Positions 26,501 through 37,200 of a stretch of DNA of 64,000 nucleotides are shown here, piece by piece. Every line of letters starts with the position of its first letter. The stretch's first letter is position 1. Below the pieces are notes generated by a model that was not told the origin of the DNA, did not search any database, and saw only the letters and a program-made list of their open reading frames with translations. The DNA comes from Phycisphaerae bacterium (GTDB taxonomy: Bacteria > Chloroflexota > Anaerolineae > 4572-78 > J111): positions 62,001 through 126,000 of the forward strand of contig JANQQF010000062.1 of assembly GCA_028285035.1 (NCBI GenBank), read 5' to 3'. The position numbers and the translations under genes are program-made.

Positions 26501-28492
26501 AGGGACTCCAACCTAACCAGTCGGGCTGGCTTGGGTAGTTTGGAAAACCCAACCCCCGGCCAACCCATCGTGGCCCTCAAACAAATGAAAGAGCAACCCA
26601 CCATTCGGGAAGCCCACAGCGGCTGGGCCTATCGCACCTATCTGACCAGCCTCAATCTAGATGATGAGGGTCAGCCTCAGCCTGATACCATTGGCGAAGA
26701 ATCGGGCGAACAACGTATCACCATTCGGGTGGATGATCCACTCATTCTCTTTAACATTGTGGCCTCGATAGAGTGGGATGCAACTGAGGAATACATTGCA
26801 AACATCGAAGATGCCTTCCGCAAAGCGTCTGATTATCTCTACGATGTGACCGACGGACAGATGGCCTTTGGTCAAGTGGTGATCTACGATAAGGCTGCGC
26901 ATTGGGCTGATGCTGACTTTCAGTTTTCAACGAAGAACACCGTTCGACCGTATGCCTTCATCGGAGGGATTAACTCAACGGATAAGGCCCATACCATCCG
27001 CGTGGGTCGGTTTTGGACCCGACAAGGGGGCAATAGTGGGAAGTGGAATGAGCCTGATGGTTATCGGACCCTCATCCACGAGTTTGCTCACTATGCTCTT
27101 TATCTTGAAGATGAATATTTTGTTCGCAAGACAGATGACAATGGCAACTTGGTGCCTGATGAAAATGTGTCTTGTACTGACCTCCTCATCAGAAGGAGCC
27201 CATCTGGTGATGCCACCAACGCCAGCGTGATGTTTTATCATTACCACGCTAGCGAATTCGCTGGGGCGGGTCGTTGGAATGAGAATTGTCAAGGAACCCA
27301 GCAGCATTTGGTCAATAAAAAGTCGGATTGGGAAACCATCGTTGAATATTATGGGGGGCCGGGGTGGATTATCAACACCCCGCGCCATCGAGGGGACAAG
27401 GTGATGGCTGGTCCAGATAAGTTTCCAACACATTTGCTGCCCTTCCCCACCATCACGATTAGCAATACTGGTCAAACAGATGGCGAAGCCCTCCAACTTA
27501 CGATCATGGATAAAACAGGCCAGCCCATTCACAATGCCTTGGTCGCTTTGTATACGCCTACAGATCAGGGCACCATTGCCATTGACCAAGGGTTAAGTGA
27601 TGCCCAAGGAAAGATCCAGATATATGGGGCTTTGGAGGGAAACACTATTCAAGCCGCAACCTTTGATGGAGCTTTAAGTGGCAGTGTCTCTGTCATTAAA
27701 GATCAGACCACTTATCAACTCAACCTCTTGCCAGCCACCTTAAAGCGTCAGGCTTTACCCCCTTCAAGTCGAACCCCTTATCTTAATCTCATTCCAAGTT
27801 CAGATGGTGATACTTTGGCGCTCGAGCTACATGGCCTTAATGAGGATGGCAATCTGAATGCTTCGGTCGTTCCAGGTGAAGGGGCGGGCATCGCTCAATC
27901 AACCCCCCTGGCCTATAGCCCCACCGCTTCGGCCCACACTGGACAGGTTAATTTTGCGGGGGTGGGTTTGGGCACTGGACGAGTCCAGGTGAATGGCATT
28001 TCTAGTGGCCGTTTAATCCAAATCAACAGCGACTACAATTTGCAACAAGCCCATAATGATCAGCCAACCAGCCTCTACTCCGAAGATGGTAACTTTGAAT
28101 TTCATCTGTCCGTGGATAGCCTTAAATCAGATCAAGCCTACGCTACCGTGCTTCCAACTGGATATGTCCCAGACCCCTTACCCAACGGCTTATCCGTCAT
28201 CGGCAGCGCTTATGAAGTCCGACTGTCTGGCGCAGTGACCGAGCTGGAGAAAGAGGGCGTCGTACGACTGCACTACCATCCTGAGGTGATGGGGACGTAT
28301 ACCCAAACCACGATCTTCCGCTGGCACCCCAATCCGGATGGCACGGGCGAATGGCTTGACTTGGGCGGCGAGCCAAGTGACACCGACAATGCCTGGTCAA
28401 TCACGGCCCAACAGCTCGGCATTTATGCTTTGATGGGGGTTGAAGTTGCCCCGCTGACAACGAAAATTTATTTACCTCTCATTCTGAAATAA
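23579..28492 (+). CDS. Secreted 14-blade propeller + CLCA-like metalloprotease (paralog A)
   Basis: 1637 residues, with AAAAGGAGAG before the ATG. Signal peptide: LLASLLLVTMLSLWL, with cleavage likely near VLADA. Residues 45-805 are 14 FG-GAP/VCBS-like repeats with DxDxDGxLD calcium loops. Cys-pair loops follow blades 2, 4, 9 and 11, so the two seven-blade halves match. Next comes a beta-sandwich (YYSPNGGGVW to NNNVAFRIEA) and a transthyretin-like segment (GAAIYQAGQLVT). The zincin domain (about 1057-1260) has FNIVASIEWDATEEY, ASDYLYDVTDGQMAF, HEFAHYALYLEDEY (His1167, His1171, candidate third ligand Asp1178) and the ASVMF...SEF...NC...SDWETI block. All of these align with human CLCA1 as I recall it. 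Ig-like (HNALVALYT) and ZU5-like domains follow, and the protein ends IYLPLILK. It is probably an extracellular, calcium-stabilised, possibly self-processing protease; the substrate is unknown. Confidence 0.85.
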   Translation: MNPQLLFKFKYNRHDYRALLASLLLVTMLSLWLYPKPVLADAPTFNIKHNFGTGNDQTWIVTMGDIDGDGHLDLIVGNNGQNEVYLNDGTGNFSGIRRFFGTGSDPTNSVAVGDLNDDSHLDLVVGNDDDQNVVYLNDGKGNFYNGTVDDCDSPPEDVYCFGTGADWTKSVAMGDINGDGDLDLIVGNNGQNMIYLNDGSSSFSDVGHPFGPFGNPTLSVAVGDLDNDGDLDLVTGNDDQDDSVDFSQNWIYLNDGWGNFYSGPIDCDAPPVNVRCFGTGSDRSRSVTVGDVDGDDDFDLIVGNFGQNMVYLNDGAGDFSGASRPFGTGGDTTTSVSLGDINNDGHLDLVAGNNTQNLIYLNDGDGNFSGPNLLFGTGEDRTSSMVVGDVDVDGQLDIVVGNTAGQNVVYLNDGGSGLPGTRHIFTSHDRTNSISVGDIDADGYLDIVVGNYIDQNKIYLNDGEGNFSDDRYLSFGHVNDKIHDVAVGDVDGDGYLDLVVGNNDLADVNIDNQNLIYLNDGEGNFYNGTVDDCNLPPENVRCFGTGTDQTRNVALGDVDGNGHLDIITGNYSQTNMIYLNDGTKNFSGAGHPFGTGEGYTFDIAIGDLNDDGHIDLIVGNNYQDGDEDIEQNIAYLNDGEGSFYSGEVNCASPPENVRCFSTKGSDTDSVVVGDIDGNWHLDIVVGNLASQNEIFLNDGEGNFSGPNHSFGTSGDYTRSVAVGDVNGDGHLDLIIGNSTNPISLSGHQNRVYLNDGQGNLTDSGRSFGAGDDMTNEVAMGDVNNDGSLDLILGNIAQNEIHLGQPPAARLPNNPPHVAIKHPGDTPAVNFSASPKILDKDTISITYTLFDLEGNPANIRAYYSPNGGGVWQPVTLTNDTQTTNLVASPWPTGTSHTLTWQADADLIKNNNVAFRIEAYQNLSNNPGPFQRPYISAQTFPFRVEAAEWFVKVISGTQSVEGAAIYQAGQLVTKSVRDSNLTSRAGLGSLENPTPGQPIVALKQMKEQPTIREAHSGWAYRTYLTSLNLDDEGQPQPDTIGEESGEQRITIRVDDPLILFNIVASIEWDATEEYIANIEDAFRKASDYLYDVTDGQMAFGQVVIYDKAAHWADADFQFSTKNTVRPYAFIGGINSTDKAHTIRVGRFWTRQGGNSGKWNEPDGYRTLIHEFAHYALYLEDEYFVRKTDDNGNLVPDENVSCTDLLIRRSPSGDATNASVMFYHYHASEFAGAGRWNENCQGTQQHLVNKKSDWETIVEYYGGPGWIINTPRHRGDKVMAGPDKFPTHLLPFPTITISNTGQTDGEALQLTIMDKTGQPIHNALVALYTPTDQGTIAIDQGLSDAQGKIQIYGALEGNTIQAATFDGALSGSVSVIKDQTTYQLNLLPATLKRQALPPSSRTPYLNLIPSSDGDTLALELHGLNEDGNLNASVVPGEGAGIAQSTPLAYSPTASAHTGQVNFAGVGLGTGRVQVNGISSGRLIQINSDYNLQQAHNDQPTSLYSEDGNFEFHLSVDSLKSDQAYATVLPTGYVPDPLPNGLSVIGSAYEVRLSGAVTELEKEGVVRLHYHPEVMGTYTQTTIFRWHPNPDGTGEWLDLGGEPSDTDNAWSITAQQLGIYALMGVEVAPLTTKIYLPLILK

Positions 28493-28494
28493 GT

Positions 28495-28572
28495 AGAGAC
28501 TTTTGAGAGTCATATTCCCTAAAAGTGTGATACATTTAACTCATAACAATGTTAAGGGCGTATCACACTTTT
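28495..28572. repeat. Intergenic hairpin repeat, copy 1 (probable terminator)
   Basis: It starts three bases after the stop codon. A small hairpin-like segment (AGAGACTTTTGAGAGTC) is followed by a long-loop inverted repeat, AAAAGTGTGATAC (28521-28533) with GTATCACACTTTT (28560-28572), a 13-bp stem. A second copy with the same order lies at 39112-39190. Its position behind the gene fits a terminator or mRNA-stability element, and its recurrence suggests it was duplicated together with the genes. Confidence 0.75.
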
Positions 28573-28614
28573 ATATTGTACTTTGACCGCTTATTAAGGA
28601 AGGAGAGACTACTG

Positions 28615-31600
28615 ATGAATAAATTCTATTCATTACTTGCGCAGTGCTATGCCTTTATTTTTAATTTTCAGCGAAAACCATTTGTTGGCAATTGGTCTAT
28701 TGAAATCATAACTCTGATGTTGGTTGTCTCTTGGGGGGCAGTTATAGTTACGATCCCCAAATCGGGTGTCGACCTTGCTCCATCACAAAATGAGGCAGCT
28801 ATTACCGTTCGTCCACAAAGTGCCAATATTATGGGGTGGCTTGATCAGGCGACATGCACCCAGTTTAGGGGATGGGCTGGCGATACCAATGATCCAAATT
28901 TAGCGATCAATGTCCATTTTTATGATGATCTCATTGAAAATGGTGGTGTATTTATCGGTGGTGTCGGAGCAACGACCTTACGAGAAAGTGCGGTATGTGA
29001 AGCGTTAAAGGGTAGTAACTGTGAGGTATGCCCAACAGATCAACCTCAGTGTCAACACGGGTTTGTGTTCTCCACGCCGAGTACTTTATTTGATGGCCAG
29101 CCCCATAACATATACGCCTATGGGGTCAATTCGAATGACAATCGTAATGCTCAATTATTAGGGACACCTAAATCAATTATTTGCTCTGCTGCCCCGCCGC
29201 CTACGTTTAACCAAACTTGGACCTCAATTGCTGACAATACCTCTGCCCTGGCTTGGGGGGATTACGATAATGATGGCGATCTCGATCTTGCGGTCGCCAA
29301 TAATGTGAGTGACGATAATCGTTTATATCGCAATAATAACGGGGTTTTATCATCCGAAGCGATTTGGGAGTCAGTGGAAAAAAATGCCTCCACAAGTCTA
29401 GCTTGGGGGGATTACGATAGTGATGGCGATCTCGACTTGGTCATTGGTAATGCTTGCAATCAGGTTGAGGGTGATCCTCCGTCTCAATGTAAAAATCGAA
29501 TCTATCGTAATGATAATGGTCACCTGACAACGAGTGCTGTTTGGGAAGCATCTGAAATAGATGTCACAATCAGTGTGGCTTGGGGGGATTATGATAATGA
29601 TGGTGATCTCGATCTCGCTGTCGGGAATGGTGGAATAGATGATTATTTAGGTTATCCCATTCCCGATGGTGGTCAAAATCGAATTTATCGCAATAATGGT
29701 GTTACAGAAGATGACACCCCTGTTTTTGAATTGATTTGGTCGTCTCCTGAAATCGAGCTGACGTCGAGCGTGGCTTGGGGGGATTATGATAATGATGGTG
29801 ATCTCGATCTGGCGGTTGGGAACGCAGATATTGAGCTTGATATCGACCTCACTGGCATTGATATTTTTACGGGTGAACACAATCAATTGTATCGAAATTC
29901 GGGGACGATTGACGGTAACATCCCAAAATTTGACCTGATCTGGACGTCTGCTGAAAGAGAATTAACGACGAGTCTGGCCTGGGGGGATTATGATAATGAT
30001 GGTGATTTGGATCTCGCAGCGGGCAATGTAGCGGGTGAGTTTGAGTTCGGTTCTGACGGCTTATCAGCCAGCCCTAGAGGAGAAGCTAATCTCATTTATC
30101 GTAATGATAACGGAACTTTATTGTCTAAAGCTATTTGGACCTCAAACGAGGAAGACTTCACTTGGAGTATCGCTTGGGGTGATTATGATAATGATGGATA
30201 CCTCGATCTTGCGGCTGGCAATGGGCGCGTCGAGAATGGGTCTGGGGATCCTCTGCCCGAAAAGCTGTCCAATCGCATCTACCGTAATGAAAACGGCTTA
30301 TTAAGCCCTAAAGCGATTTGGTCTTCCGAGGATTTAGATGACACGGTAGGGATTGCTTGGGGCGATTACGACAGTGATGGTGATCTGGATCTCGCTGCTG
30401 GGAATGGGAATTTTGATGCTGGACAGCCTAATCGCATCTATCGTAATGATAGTGTCAGCTTATTAACCGAGGCAAGTTGGTCCTCTAGCAATGAGGCGGC
30501 AACGTGGGGGGCTACGTGGGCTGATATCAATCAGGATAATGATTTAGACTTATTTTTTGGAAACGGCGGCCGCTTTACGCCACAATCCAATGAATTGTAC
30601 CTCAATAATAATGGAGCGCCCGTTGTAGATAACAGTTGGACAGCCAATCTGACAGAGTCGACCTCAACATTGGCCTGGGGCGATTATGATGGGGATGGCG
30701 ATTTAGATGTTGTTGTGGGGAACTATGCTGAAGATGATCAGATTGAGCCTATTCGATTGTATCAAAATATCGATGGTGTTTTAGCTCCAAATCCTATTTG
30801 GGAGACTTACCAATTTCCGTCAGTTGTTAGTCTGGCTTGGGGGGATTATGATGGCGATAGTGATTTAGATTTGGCTGTCGGGAGTCGGGGGCAGTCGCAT
30901 GGTGTATTTCTTAATGAAGACGGCATTTTCTCGGCCACGCCAAATTGGACCGCCCCACTGAATGAGCGATACATCACCTGGAGTGTGGTTTGGGGTGATG
31001 TGGATGGCGATGGTGACCTCGACCTTGCCGTGGGCAATAATGACAAACCGAACCAGATTTATCAAAATAACGGTTTAGATGGAAATGGCTTGCCGATTTT
31101 AGAGCTAGCTTGGTCATCCAATGAGTCTAGTGAAACCCGAAATCTGGCTTGGGGCGATTATGATGGGGATGGCGATCTTGATCTCGCTGTCGGCAATCAA
31201 GGTCAACCTAATCAAATCTATCGCAATTCAGGTGAAGGCCCTGATGACTCACCCAATTTAGAGCTAGTTTGGTCATCCAATGAGTCGGGTGAAACGCAAA
31301 GCATTGCTTGGGGCGATTATGATGGGGATGGCGATCTTGATCTTGTTGTCGGCAATGGCCATACCACCACCCCTGATGGTTCCCCACTCCGTCAAACCAA
31401 TCAATTATATCGTAATGACGGCCTGTCAGCTGATAACAAACCAATTTTTAACTTAGCTTGGTCTTCTGATGAGATTGATGCGACGTTGGGGGTGGCCTGG
31501 GGGGATTATGATAATGATGGTGACCTTGATCTCGCCACCGGGAATTATCAAGCCCCCAATCGTTTGTATCACAATCCGCGGCGTAATGACTCATTAGCGG

Positions 31601-34089
31601 CCAATGATCCACCTTACGTCAGACTATCTCGTCCCGAACCCACGGCTGATGCACCATTTTTCTCAACGTCTCATATCATCAAAGCCTCAAAGATTTCTAT
31701 TCCTTATACCTTATTTGATCCTGAAGGGGATGTCGTTCCCCTCATTTTTCCAGAATATTCGTTAAACGGGGGAAGTGCATGGCTGAAGGCGACGCCAAGT
31801 GAGGCAGGAGGTGATGGGGTCACGAATGTGACGGCCTCGCCAGACGGAACACCCCACACCTTTGTTTGGGATGCTGAGGAAGACCTTATCAAAAGTGACA
31901 ATGTCGTTTTTCGAATTAGAGCCCAACCAAAAATGACTCATAGCCCCATCTATTGGCCAGCGGTGGCTAGTCAAAGCCCACCATTTCGGGTAGAAGCTGC
32001 TGAGTGGTTTATCAAAGTTGTCGATACAACCAACCAATCTATCAGTGATACCTTGATTTATGCCAATGGTGCGACTGTTCCAGAATCGACACCTAAGCCA
32101 ACCTTAACCAACCGAGCAGGTTTACTTAATCCGGGTGTACTTGAGCTTGGGACAAATTTGGTTGCGTTAGCTCCGGTTTATGAACAGCGTACGTTACGTT
32201 TGAATCATGATGGCTGGGCCTATCGAACTTATCTGACCAATCTAAACTTGGATAATGAGGGCAATCCAAATCCTGACACAGTAACAGGACCAGGTGAACA
32301 ACGTATCACCATTCCTCCCAACAACTCTCTCACATTGTTCAACATCGTCGTTTCGATTGAGTGGGACGCAACGGAGGACTATATTGCGATGATTGAAGAT
32401 GCCTTCCACAAAGCCTCGGATTACCTCTATGATGCGACCGATGGGCAGATGGCCTTTGAGCAGGTCACAATTTACGATAATGCTGAGCATTGGTCGGATG
32501 CCGACTTCCAATTTTCGACGAAGAACACTGTACGCCCCTACGCCTTTATCGGGGGAATTACGTCCGAGGACAAAGCGCACACCATTCGTGCTGGCCGCTT
32601 TTGGACCAGACAAGGGGGCAATAGCGGGGCTTGGAATGAACCAGATGGCTATCGTACCCTAGTCCACGAATTTGCCCATTATGCTCTTTATCTTGAGGAT
32701 GAGTACTTTGTGCGAAAGACCGATGAAAACGGCAACCTGAAAGCTGATGAGAATGTAGCTTGCACTGATCCTTTGATCAAAAAGAGCGCATCAGGCGATG
32801 CAACCAATGCCAGTATTATGTATTGGCCCTACCACACCAGTGAGTTCGCTGGGCCGGATGATTGGAATGAGAACTGTCAAGAAACGCAGCAACATTTAGT
32901 CAATGGCAAATCCGATTGGGAGACGATTGCCGAACATTATGGAGGAACAAATTGGGTGATCAATACCCCGAGCAGTCGAGGGGACAAGGTGATGGCTGGT
33001 CCGGATGCATTTCCGAAAGACCTGTTGCCCTTCCCGACGGCGACCATCAGTAATACCGGACAAACGGTGGGAGAGGCTCTGGAGTTTAGGATTGTCGATC
33101 CAGATGGCGACCCTGTTCATAATGCTTTGGTGGCTCTCTACACAACAAGCGACAAGGGTACGATTGCGATTGATCAGGGTTTGAGTGATGCTGACGGACG
33201 AATCAGGATTTATGGGGCTTCGGTTGATGATACTGTCCAAGCAGCAACCTTTGATGGGGCAATGAGTGGGCGTCGAACGGTGGTTGAGGGTGAGACAAAT
33301 TACGAACTTAAATTGAGTCTGACTGATTTTGGTCGTCGCAACTCAACTGCCAGTAATAGCAACCCTCATCTCAACTTAATTCCTGCTTCAAATGGAGATG
33401 CCCTCACCTTGGAAGTTCATGGTGCGGCTGAAGGAGGCACTCTAAATGGATTAGTCATCCCTGGTGATGGTGGTGGTAGCCCCCAATTTACGCCCTTAGC
33501 CTACAGTTCGAGTGAAGCAGCCTATAGTGGAAAAGCAAACTTTGATGGTGTGGGACTGGGTACGGGACAAATTCAAGTGAGTGGAGGAGCAGGTGGGCAG
33601 GTCATACAAATCAACAGTGACTATAACCTCCAACAAATCCAAAAGGGCCAACCAAGCAGCCTCTACTCGGAAGATGGCAACTTTGAATTTCATCTGCCGC
33701 CCGATAGTATCATCGCCAATGATGCCTATGCCACCGTTCTGCCTACGGGCTATGTGCCTGGTCCTTTACCAGATGGACTAACGATCATTGGGAATGCATA
33801 TCAAGTCCGTTTATCAGGCGCAATGACCCACCTGGAAAAAGATGGGGTGGTCCGGCTCCATTACCACCCTGAAGTGATGGGCACGTATACCCAAACAGCG
33901 ATTTACTACTGGCATCCCAATTCGGATGGGACGGGTAGATGGATCGCCTTGGGGGGCACCCCCAGCGACACCGATGATGCCTGGGCCGTCACAACCCGCC
34001 GACTGGGCATCTATGCTTTGATGGAGGGTGAGTTTGTGCCTGAGGTAGGTAATGAACGAATGTATTTACCAATGATCGAGAAAAATTAA
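28615..34089 (+). CDS. Secreted 14-blade propeller + CLCA-like metalloprotease (paralog B)
   Basis: 1824 residues from the ATG at 28615, chosen for the AAGGAAGGAGA site just upstream. The frame is open to 28549, but that start lies inside the intergenic hairpin. The N-terminal hydrophobic helix (EIITLMLVVSWGAVIVTI) is preceded by about 30 residues, an unusually long signal-anchor. Unlike its siblings it has an extra Cys-rich domain at about 70-195 (GWLDQATCTQFRGWAGD, then HGFVFSTP and HNIYAYGVN), which I recognise only as a recurrent extracellular module. Fourteen AWGDYDNDGDLDLAVGN-type repeats span about 200-988. The zincin domain has HEFAHYALYLEDEY with His1351. The tail is atypical, EFVPEVGNERMYLPMIEKN, with extra residues before and after the YLP motif. 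Confidence 0.85.
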   Translation: MNKFYSLLAQCYAFIFNFQRKPFVGNWSIEIITLMLVVSWGAVIVTIPKSGVDLAPSQNEAAITVRPQSANIMGWLDQATCTQFRGWAGDTNDPNLAINVHFYDDLIENGGVFIGGVGATTLRESAVCEALKGSNCEVCPTDQPQCQHGFVFSTPSTLFDGQPHNIYAYGVNSNDNRNAQLLGTPKSIICSAAPPPTFNQTWTSIADNTSALAWGDYDNDGDLDLAVANNVSDDNRLYRNNNGVLSSEAIWESVEKNASTSLAWGDYDSDGDLDLVIGNACNQVEGDPPSQCKNRIYRNDNGHLTTSAVWEASEIDVTISVAWGDYDNDGDLDLAVGNGGIDDYLGYPIPDGGQNRIYRNNGVTEDDTPVFELIWSSPEIELTSSVAWGDYDNDGDLDLAVGNADIELDIDLTGIDIFTGEHNQLYRNSGTIDGNIPKFDLIWTSAERELTTSLAWGDYDNDGDLDLAAGNVAGEFEFGSDGLSASPRGEANLIYRNDNGTLLSKAIWTSNEEDFTWSIAWGDYDNDGYLDLAAGNGRVENGSGDPLPEKLSNRIYRNENGLLSPKAIWSSEDLDDTVGIAWGDYDSDGDLDLAAGNGNFDAGQPNRIYRNDSVSLLTEASWSSSNEAATWGATWADINQDNDLDLFFGNGGRFTPQSNELYLNNNGAPVVDNSWTANLTESTSTLAWGDYDGDGDLDVVVGNYAEDDQIEPIRLYQNIDGVLAPNPIWETYQFPSVVSLAWGDYDGDSDLDLAVGSRGQSHGVFLNEDGIFSATPNWTAPLNERYITWSVVWGDVDGDGDLDLAVGNNDKPNQIYQNNGLDGNGLPILELAWSSNESSETRNLAWGDYDGDGDLDLAVGNQGQPNQIYRNSGEGPDDSPNLELVWSSNESGETQSIAWGDYDGDGDLDLVVGNGHTTTPDGSPLRQTNQLYRNDGLSADNKPIFNLAWSSDEIDATLGVAWGDYDNDGDLDLATGNYQAPNRLYHNPRRNDSLAANDPPYVRLSRPEPTADAPFFSTSHIIKASKISIPYTLFDPEGDVVPLIFPEYSLNGGSAWLKATPSEAGGDGVTNVTASPDGTPHTFVWDAEEDLIKSDNVVFRIRAQPKMTHSPIYWPAVASQSPPFRVEAAEWFIKVVDTTNQSISDTLIYANGATVPESTPKPTLTNRAGLLNPGVLELGTNLVALAPVYEQRTLRLNHDGWAYRTYLTNLNLDNEGNPNPDTVTGPGEQRITIPPNNSLTLFNIVVSIEWDATEDYIAMIEDAFHKASDYLYDATDGQMAFEQVTIYDNAEHWSDADFQFSTKNTVRPYAFIGGITSEDKAHTIRAGRFWTRQGGNSGAWNEPDGYRTLVHEFAHYALYLEDEYFVRKTDENGNLKADENVACTDPLIKKSASGDATNASIMYWPYHTSEFAGPDDWNENCQETQQHLVNGKSDWETIAEHYGGTNWVINTPSSRGDKVMAGPDAFPKDLLPFPTATISNTGQTVGEALEFRIVDPDGDPVHNALVALYTTSDKGTIAIDQGLSDADGRIRIYGASVDDTVQAATFDGAMSGRRTVVEGETNYELKLSLTDFGRRNSTASNSNPHLNLIPASNGDALTLEVHGAAEGGTLNGLVIPGDGGGSPQFTPLAYSSSEAAYSGKANFDGVGLGTGQIQVSGGAGGQVIQINSDYNLQQIQKGQPSSLYSEDGNFEFHLPPDSIIANDAYATVLPTGYVPGPLPDGLTIIGNAYQVRLSGAMTHLEKDGVVRLHYHPEVMGTYTQTAIYYWHPNSDGTGRWIALGGTPSDTDDAWAVTTRRLGIYALMEGEFVPEVGNERMYLPMIEKN

Positions 34090-34150
34090 CGTTAGGCCAG
34101 TTGAGAGGAATTTAGGAGTCTGTGTTTGGAAAATTATGATAAATTTGAGG

Positions 34151-34260
34151 TGGATTCCGTATCATAGTTTATCTGTTTGGGTATCTATGCCTTACTGGGT
34201 GTATCTGTCAGCCCAGCGCCGGGTGCTGAGACGGTGTATTTGCCGGTTGTTTTGAAATAA
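34151..34260 (+). pseudogene. Second decayed C-terminal fragment of a paralog
   Basis: From 34178 the frame reads LGIYALLGVSVSP, then GAETVYLPVVLK and a TAA stop. This is the exact C-terminal ending of the family without any preceding gene body. Upstream codons (34151-34177) show only weak similarity and a stop. It sits between paralog B, whose own tail is unusual, and paralog C, so it may be B's or a lost gene's original end left behind by recombination. Confidence 0.8.
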
Positions 34261-34283
34261 TCTTTGCAAGGAAACTTGAGTCT

Positions 34284-37200
34284 ATGTTTAACGTGAATTG
34301 CATTAGCAGGTCGAACCAATATCTTTCCACCCTATTGAAGCTAATAACCGTGATGATTGGTAGTTTTTGTTTGTTTCTGCTCTCCCATCTCTCCCTTATC
34401 CTGGCCGACGATCCAGTAACGCTTAATGCGGATGCAGTTTGGCGTTCTGGTAGTAACCGTTTCGGAACTAGTATCGCTTGGGGCGATGTCGATAATGATG
34501 GCGATCTTGATTTGGCTGTGGGATATCAGGGGAGTGGGGCTAATCGTGTATATTTGAATGAGAATGGTATCTTGCAAACTGATGCAGATATGCCCTGGAC
34601 CTCTGACGATGAAGTTAACACATTTAGTGTGGCTTGGGGTGATGTCGATAATGACGGTGATCTTGATTTGGCAGCTGGTAATTATAATAGCCCAAATGTA
34701 TTGTACTTAAATGAAAATGGTACACTGCAAAGGGCAGCCATTTGGTCAGATGCAGTGAATGATTTAACGTTTAGTGTGGTTTGGGGTGATGTTAATGGAG
34801 ATGATTATCTTGATTTAGTCGTTGGCAATGATCTTGGACAAAATAAAGTTTATTTAAATGAAAACGGCACACTTCAAAGTGAACCAGGGTGGTCTGATCT
34901 GATTACTGATAGGTCGTATAGTGTAGCGTTGGGTGATTTTGATCAAGATAATGATTTGGATCTTGCGGTTGGTAATCGAGGGAATCCGAATAAAGTTTAT
35001 CTTAATCAAGGCGGTGTCTTACAAACGACACCTCATTGGACGGATGCTTTGTCGGACACGACGTGGAGTGTGGCTTGGGGCGATTTGAACAATGATGGGT
35101 ATCTTGATTTGGCGGTTGGGAACCGAGGAGAATACGAGAATTCGCCGGGGTGTCAATGTTATATTGGGGGGAATAGTAAGATCTATCTCAATCTTTTAAC
35201 CGATACCTTGGAAATCAGCCCTTCCTGGACATCTAATCTAACAAATAGTTTTACTTATGATGACCCGGTTTCGGGGCTAGCCTGGGGTGATGTCGATAAT
35301 GATGGTGATCTTGATTTGGCTATTGCCAATGGTGGAGAGATGGGTATCAATCGGCAAAATAAAGTGTTTTTGAATGAGGGGGGAACATTACAAACGTCAG
35401 CAGATAACCCTTGGACGGCGACTGATTTCGGTACAACCATTGACATTGCCTGGGGCGATGTGGATGGCGATGGTGATCTTGATTTAGCTGCTGCCAATGA
35501 TGGAACCGAAAGTGCCCTATATCTCAATGAAGGTATTCCTTTACAACTTCCTGCCGATAATCCTCAGATTTTTCATCTAAAAATAGATACTATGTATACA
35601 CCCACCCATGACATCGTTTGGGGGGATATGGATGGTGATGGTGATTTAGATTTGGCTGGTGGTGGAGATACCGTAGGTAATAGCGTGTACCCCAATGTTG
35701 ATGGCATATTACAATCATCACCCAGTTGGACCTCTCAACTAACCGATACCAGAAATGTGTTGGCTTGGGGTGATATGGATAACGATGGCGATCTTGATTT
35801 AGCCGTTGGGAATGCTGCATCATCTAATCGGATTTATCGAAATCAAGGTGGGGTACTTGAAAGGACACCTGTTTGGTCAGATGGAGTTGATGATGATACA
35901 AGGAGTGTGGCTTGGGGTGATGTGGATGGCGATGGCGATCTTGATCTTGCTGTTGGGAATTGGGAAACGCCGAGTAAGATCTATCCTAACATAGACGGAA
36001 GTATATCTAGTACTGTTATTTGGTCTGATACGGTTAACTCTCGTACGTTGAGCCTGGCTTGGGGTGATGTAGATCGTGATGGTGATCTTGATCTGGCGGC
36101 AGGAAATTCACTGTTCAATGGTGATGGTTCAAATATCGTCTACCATAATCATGGCGGCACCTTAAGCTTGACTGATATTTGGAGTGACTCGCTTTCAGCA
36201 GATACCAGTCATATCGCTTGGGGCGATGTGGATGGCGATGGTGATCTTGATTTAGCCGTTGGAAATACCCGTCAAAGAAATTTAGTGTATATCAATGAGG
36301 ATGGTCGTTTAAGTGTGCCTAAAGCTTGGTCTGATGAGGCAGCTGATATTACAACCAGTATCGCTTGGGGTGATGTGGATGGAGATGGTGACTCTGATTT
36401 AGCTGTCGCAAACTGGGGGCAATCCGATGATAAGGGTGAACCGCTTCACAATAAACTTTATCAAAATATTGGCGGCTCTTTGCAAAAACCTGTAATCTGG
36501 TCAGATGAACTTGATAGACGAACGCTTGATATAACTTTAGATGATATTGATCGAGACGGTCGATTTGATGTGACAGTATTTGATCGTGACTCACCAAAGG
36601 TCACAATTTACAAAAACAATCCACCACCCAATATTCCGGCTCAAAATGAGCCAACAACCATCTATTTGCCACATCCGGCTGGGATAGCTGAGGCACAACT
36701 ATACTTTTCGCCCCGTCTCATTAACTCACCTTTCATCTCGATCACTTACATTCTGACCGATCCTGAGAATGACCTAGTTCTAAAAATTATCCCCGAATAC
36801 TCTCTTGATGGCAGCAATCAATGGTTTCCCGCCACCCTTGGTCCTGGCGGGGATGGGATTATGAATTTGCCAGCTTCGGCTACAGGAACCACTCACACCT
36901 TTGTCTGGCATGCGGCAGCTGATCCGGTTATAAAAAATGATCACGTTACCTTTAGAATTCGGGCCATCCCCGACTATAAAAAGAGTCCAATTTTATGGCC
37001 AGCTCAGAATGCGCAAAGCTCTGGATTTCGAGTACAGGCCGCCGAGTGGTACGTCAAACTTGTTGATGTTGATAACAATCCCGTACGCAATGCTCAAATT
37101 TATCTAAATGGTCAGTTGATGACTGATAGCGTGGCCAATACCTCGCAGACTAATCGAGCAGGTCTATTACAGCTACATACGCCAGTAGCAGGGCAACCCA

